Positions 12,973 through 15,133 of a stretch of 15,133 bases of DNA are shown piece by piece. Numbering within the stretch: position 1 is the stretch's first letter; each line of letters begins with the position of its first letter. A model generated the notes under the pieces. That model did not search any database. It had not been told where the DNA came from and saw nothing but the letters and a program-made list of their open reading frames with translations. Where the stretch lies: assembly GCA_023251695.1 (NCBI GenBank), contig JAHEYE010000061.1, positions 1-15,133 of the forward strand. The letters run 5' to 3'. A program made the translations under genes and the position numbers. Source of the stretch: Sphingobacteriaceae bacterium. GTDB taxonomy: Bacteria > Bacteroidota > Bacteroidia > B-17B0 > Aurantibacillaceae.

Positions 12973-13272
12973 TTATTTATTTGCTGGTGAAGCACTGGTT
13001 GCAGCTCCTTTGTTGTGACCTGCGTGACCTTTAAACACACGCGTTAAAGCAAACTCGCCTAATTTATGGCCAACCATATTTTCAGTTACATAAACCGGAA
13101 TAAATTTTGCTCCGTTATGCACCGCAAAAGTATGTCCCACAAATTCCGGTGGAATAGTACAACGGCGTGCCCATGTTTTGATTACAGACTTTTTACCGCC
13201 CGCATTCATTTTGTCTACTTTTCCCATCAAGTTGTGATCGAGAAAGGGTCCTTTTTTTAGTGATCTTGGCAT
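12973..13272 (-). CDS. rpsS: 30S ribosomal protein S19
   Basis: S19 of the 30S head, forming a complex with S13 near the A and P sites. 99 residues from ATG 13272-13270 (E. coli 92). MPRSLKKGPFLDHNLMGKVD is the canonical N-terminus, and the S19 signature lies at about 52-77 (VHNGAKFIPVYVTENMVGHK and on to KLGEFALTR). A short Ala/Ser/Lys tail closes the chain. The frame stays open upstream to another ATG at 13317, which would add 15 residues and fill most of the 57-base gap after rplB. The family N-terminus argues for the downstream start. Confidence 0.97.
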   Translation of the reverse strand: MPRSLKKGPFLDHNLMGKVDKMNAGGKKSVIKTWARRCTIPPEFVGHTFAVHNGAKFIPVYVTENMVGHKLGEFALTRVFKGHAGHNKGAATSASPANK

Positions 13273-13329
13273 TTCTTTTCTTTTTTTAGTTATGAATCTC
13301 GGCTTAACCGAAACCATTAAACGTTAATA

Positions 13330-14160
13330 TTATTTCTTCCTTCTTTCTATAATGTGTTTGTTACTTGCTTTTGCTTTGTAGCGTGTTTTAAATCCTTTTG
13401 CAGGTAAACCTTTACGGGAACGTGGGTGACCACCTGAAGCGCGACCTTCACCACCACCCATTGGGTGATCTACAGGATTCATTGCTACCGGCCTCGTACG
13501 CGGACGTACACCTAACCAACGTTTGCGTCCTGCTTTACCATGAACTTCTAGGTTGTGATCAGGATTTGATACTGCACCAATAGTAGCTTTACAAGTGATC
13601 AAAATCATACGTACCTCACCTGAAGGCATGCGTAATACTGCATATTTTCCTTCGCGTGAAGTTAATTGTGCATACGAACCTGCGCTACGCGCTAACGCTG
13701 CACCTTGTCCAGGACGTAATTCGATATTGTGAATGATTGTTCCTAATGGAATATCTGATAAGAATAAAGTGTTTCCAACTTCAGGGCCGGCTTTTGCGCC
13801 AGACATAATTTTTTTACCTACTTCCAATCCTTGCGGAGCAATGATGTAACGCTTTTCGCCATCTTTATAGATAATTAAAGCAATACGTGCTGTACGGTTC
13901 GGATCGTACTCGATGGTTTTTACAGTTCCTTCGATTCCGTCTTTCTCACGTTTGAAGTCGATAATACGGTATTGTTTTTTATGACCACCGCCGATGTAGC
14001 GCATGGTCATTTTGCCTGAATTGTTACGGCCACCAGAACGTTTGTTAGTTGAAGTAACCAAACTTTTTTCAGGTTGGTTGTCAACTGTAATATCCTTATT
14101 GTCTGAAGATATTTTGAATCTCAAACTTGGTGTTAACGGTCTATATTTTTTTAATCCCAT
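13330..14160 (-). CDS. rplB: 50S ribosomal protein L2
   Basis: L2, one of the most conserved ribosomal proteins, needed for subunit association and the peptidyl-transferase centre. 276 residues (E. coli 273). The N-terminal OB-like domain includes the GRNNSGKMTMRYIGGGHKKQYR segment (44-65). The SH3-like domain follows around 120-195. The C-terminal block VRPRTRPVAMNPVDHPMGGG (about 217-236) carries His232, equivalent to E. coli His229 near the catalytic centre. A long basic tail to residue 276 ends in ERRKK. Placement between rplW and rpsS is the invariant S10 order. Confidence 0.99.
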   Translation of the reverse strand: MGLKKYRPLTPSLRFKISSDNKDITVDNQPEKSLVTSTNKRSGGRNNSGKMTMRYIGGGHKKQYRIIDFKREKDGIEGTVKTIEYDPNRTARIALIIYKDGEKRYIIAPQGLEVGKKIMSGAKAGPEVGNTLFLSDIPLGTIIHNIELRPGQGAALARSAGSYAQLTSREGKYAVLRMPSGEVRMILITCKATIGAVSNPDHNLEVHGKAGRKRWLGVRPRTRPVAMNPVDHPMGGGEGRASGGHPRSRKGLPAKGFKTRYKAKASNKHIIERRKK

Positions 14161-14178
14161 TTCTAATCTTTTTAAAAA

Positions 14179-14469
14179 TTAAATACTAGCGTAGAAGTCA
14201 ATTACTTCACCCTTCTTTAAAGTTACAATAGCTTTTTTGTTGCGGTTAACGCGTCCTACTGCCAAACCACGGGTTGTGTTGCGTGATTTAACTTTACCGA
14301 TGTATTGCTGCGTGTTAACTGAGTCAACTTTTACACCATACATTTTTTCAATAGCTGCTTTAATCTCCAGCTTGTTGGCTTCTTTGTTTACTATAAAACC
14401 ATAGCGATTAAACTTCTCAGACTGTGAAGTTATCTTTTCGGTAATTATAGGTTTAATTAAAATTCCCAT
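14179..14469 (-). CDS. rplW: 50S ribosomal protein L23
   Basis: L23 at the tunnel exit, the main docking point for trigger factor and SRP. 96 residues (E. coli 100). ILIKPIITEKITSQSEKFNR (about 3-22) is the N-terminal strand and helix. YGFIVNKEANKLEIKAAIEKMYGVKVDSVNT (23-53) contains the L23 signature. The extended loop around 55-78 (GKVKSRNTTRGLAVGRVNRN) points toward the tunnel, followed by KKAIVTLKKGEVIDFY. It starts one base after the rplD stop and ends 18 bases before rplB. Confidence 0.98.
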   Translation of the reverse strand: MGILIKPIITEKITSQSEKFNRYGFIVNKEANKLEIKAAIEKMYGVKVDSVNTQQYIGKVKSRNTTRGLAVGRVNRNKKAIVTLKKGEVIDFYASI

Positions 14470-14470
14470 T

Positions 14471-15100
14471 TTACTTATTTAAAATTGTTTCAATTACTTT
14501 AACTGAACTTTCTGCTAAAATTAAATTATCAGCATTCAGAATATCATATGTATTCAAATCCGAGGCATTAATAACTTTTACTTTTTGAATGTTACGTGAT
14601 GATAAATACACATTGTTGTTTGCAGAACCTAACACCAACAGCGTTTTTTTACCGGTCATGTTTAAATTCTTCATCAGCTCAGTATAATTTTTTGTTTTCG
14701 GAGCTTCGAATGAAAAATCTTCCAATACTGTAATAGCATTATCTTTTGCTTTGTATGATAAAGCGGAGATACGCGCTAAAGCTTTTACCTTTTTATTTAA
14801 TTTAAAAGAGTAATCGCGGGGGCGCGGACCAAAAGCACGGCCACCACCAATAACAACCGGCGATTTCAAGCTACCTCTACGGGCTCCACCTGTACCTTTT
14901 TGGCGCATTAATTTTTTAGTTGTACGCGCAACTTCTGCACGTTCTTTCGACTTGTGAGTACCCTGACGCTGATTAGCTAAATAGCTTTTCACATCCAGAT
15001 AAATACTGTGGTCGTTTGGCTCTGCTGCAAAAACAGCATCTGCTAAGTTTACTTTCTTAGCTGTTTTTTTGCCACTTATGTTTAATACTTCTACTTGCAT
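14471..15100 (-). CDS. rplD: 50S ribosomal protein L4
   Basis: L4, whose long loop forms the exit-tunnel constriction with L22. In E. coli it represses its own operon by transcription attenuation and translation. 209 residues (E. coli 201). The loop is clear: QGTHKSKERAEVARTTKKLM (about 46-65), then RQKGTGGARRGSLKSPVVIGGG (66-87) and AFGPRPRDYSFKLNKKVKAL (about 89-108). The C-terminal domain has the LVLGSANNNVYLSSRNIQKV segment. An L4-responsive leader, if any, would be upstream of rpsJ and outside this window. It starts 2 bases after the rplC stop. Confidence 0.98.
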   Translation of the reverse strand: MQVEVLNISGKKTAKKVNLADAVFAAEPNDHSIYLDVKSYLANQRQGTHKSKERAEVARTTKKLMRQKGTGGARRGSLKSPVVIGGGRAFGPRPRDYSFKLNKKVKALARISALSYKAKDNAITVLEDFSFEAPKTKNYTELMKNLNMTGKKTLLVLGSANNNVYLSSRNIQKVKVINASDLNTYDILNADNLILAESSVKVIETILNK

Positions 15101-15102
15101 GA

Positions 15103-15133
15103 TTACTTCTCAATTAAAACGTAAGACCCTTTA
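15103..15133 (-). CDS. rplC: 3' end of 50S ribosomal protein L3 gene (partial)
   Basis: The last nine complete sense codons read KGSYVLIEK followed by TAA at 15105-15103, in the frame ending two bases before the rplD ATG. This matches the C-terminus of Bacteroidota L3 proteins, and rplC always precedes rplD in the S10 order. The rest of the gene lies beyond the right edge. The fragment is too short to say more, so the call leans on context. Confidence 0.85.
   Translation of the reverse strand, partial: KGSYVLIEK

Noticed and set aside
13273..13317. Upstream in-frame ATG extending S19 by 15 residues
   Set aside because: MPRSLKKGPF is the near-universal S19 N-terminus, so translation from 13272 is far more likely. 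The open gap could be chance over 15 codons.
1..15133. A new defence, mobile or secondary-metabolism system
   Set aside because: Every complete gene is a recognised ribosomal-cluster member in canonical order, and the one other gene belongs to a known architecture. No transposase, integrase, array or unknown gene cluster is present.

Overview
The window is almost entirely one ribosomal-protein supercluster, read on the minus strand. All 28 ribosomal-cluster genes (27 complete, plus the last few codons of rplC) run from the right edge (about 15133) to 1746. The order is the classical S10-spc-alpha order fused into one block: (rplC)-rplD-rplW-rplB-rpsS-rplV-rpsC-rplP-rpmC-rpsQ-rplN-rplX-rplE-rpsN-rpsH-rplF-rplR-rpsE-rpmD-rplO-secY-infA-rpmJ-rpsM-rpsK-rpsD-rpoA-rplQ. 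No plus-strand gene, rRNA, tRNA, CRISPR array or insertion sequence is visible.

The organism is very probably a member of the Bacteroidota. The evidence is the A/T-rich DNA, A-rich start regions that almost never carry a Shine-Dalgarno motif, the cysteine-poor L36, S14 and S4 variants, the L17 with a long charged tail, and a TPR-transmembrane-SpoIIE protein of a type common in that phylum. secY is followed directly by infA, without adk or map between them, which resembles the Flavobacteriia arrangement as I remember it. I cannot place the genus.

Layout: 15133-10847 holds the S10-type segment (L3 end, L4, L23, L2, S19, L22, S3, L16, L29, S17). 10815-5256 holds the spc-type segment (L14, L24, L5, S14, S8, L6, L18, S5, L30, L15, SecY). 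5252-1746 holds IF-1, L36 and the alpha-type segment (S13, S11, S4, RpoA, L17). Together these genes make ribosomal proteins of both subunits, the initiation factor, the RNA polymerase alpha subunit and the core of the protein-export channel. Gaps are mostly 1-60 bases, which fits one long co-transcribed unit. A clear intrinsic terminator follows rplQ (1694-1726).

Beyond that terminator, 1657-1 holds the 5' part of a sensor-like gene in the same direction. It encodes a signal peptide, seven TPR units of about 40 residues, a transmembrane helix, a coiled coil and the start of a SpoIIE/PP2C-type phosphatase domain cut by the window edge. Its reading frame has no ATG, GTG or TTG where the signal peptide begins.

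I found no new multi-gene system. The points most worth a second look are two textbook Shine-Dalgarno sequences (rplE and rplF) in an otherwise SD-free operon, the missing start codon of the SpoIIE gene, possible mutually exclusive hairpins in the unusually long rpsK-rpsD gap, and small palindromic elements in three other gaps.
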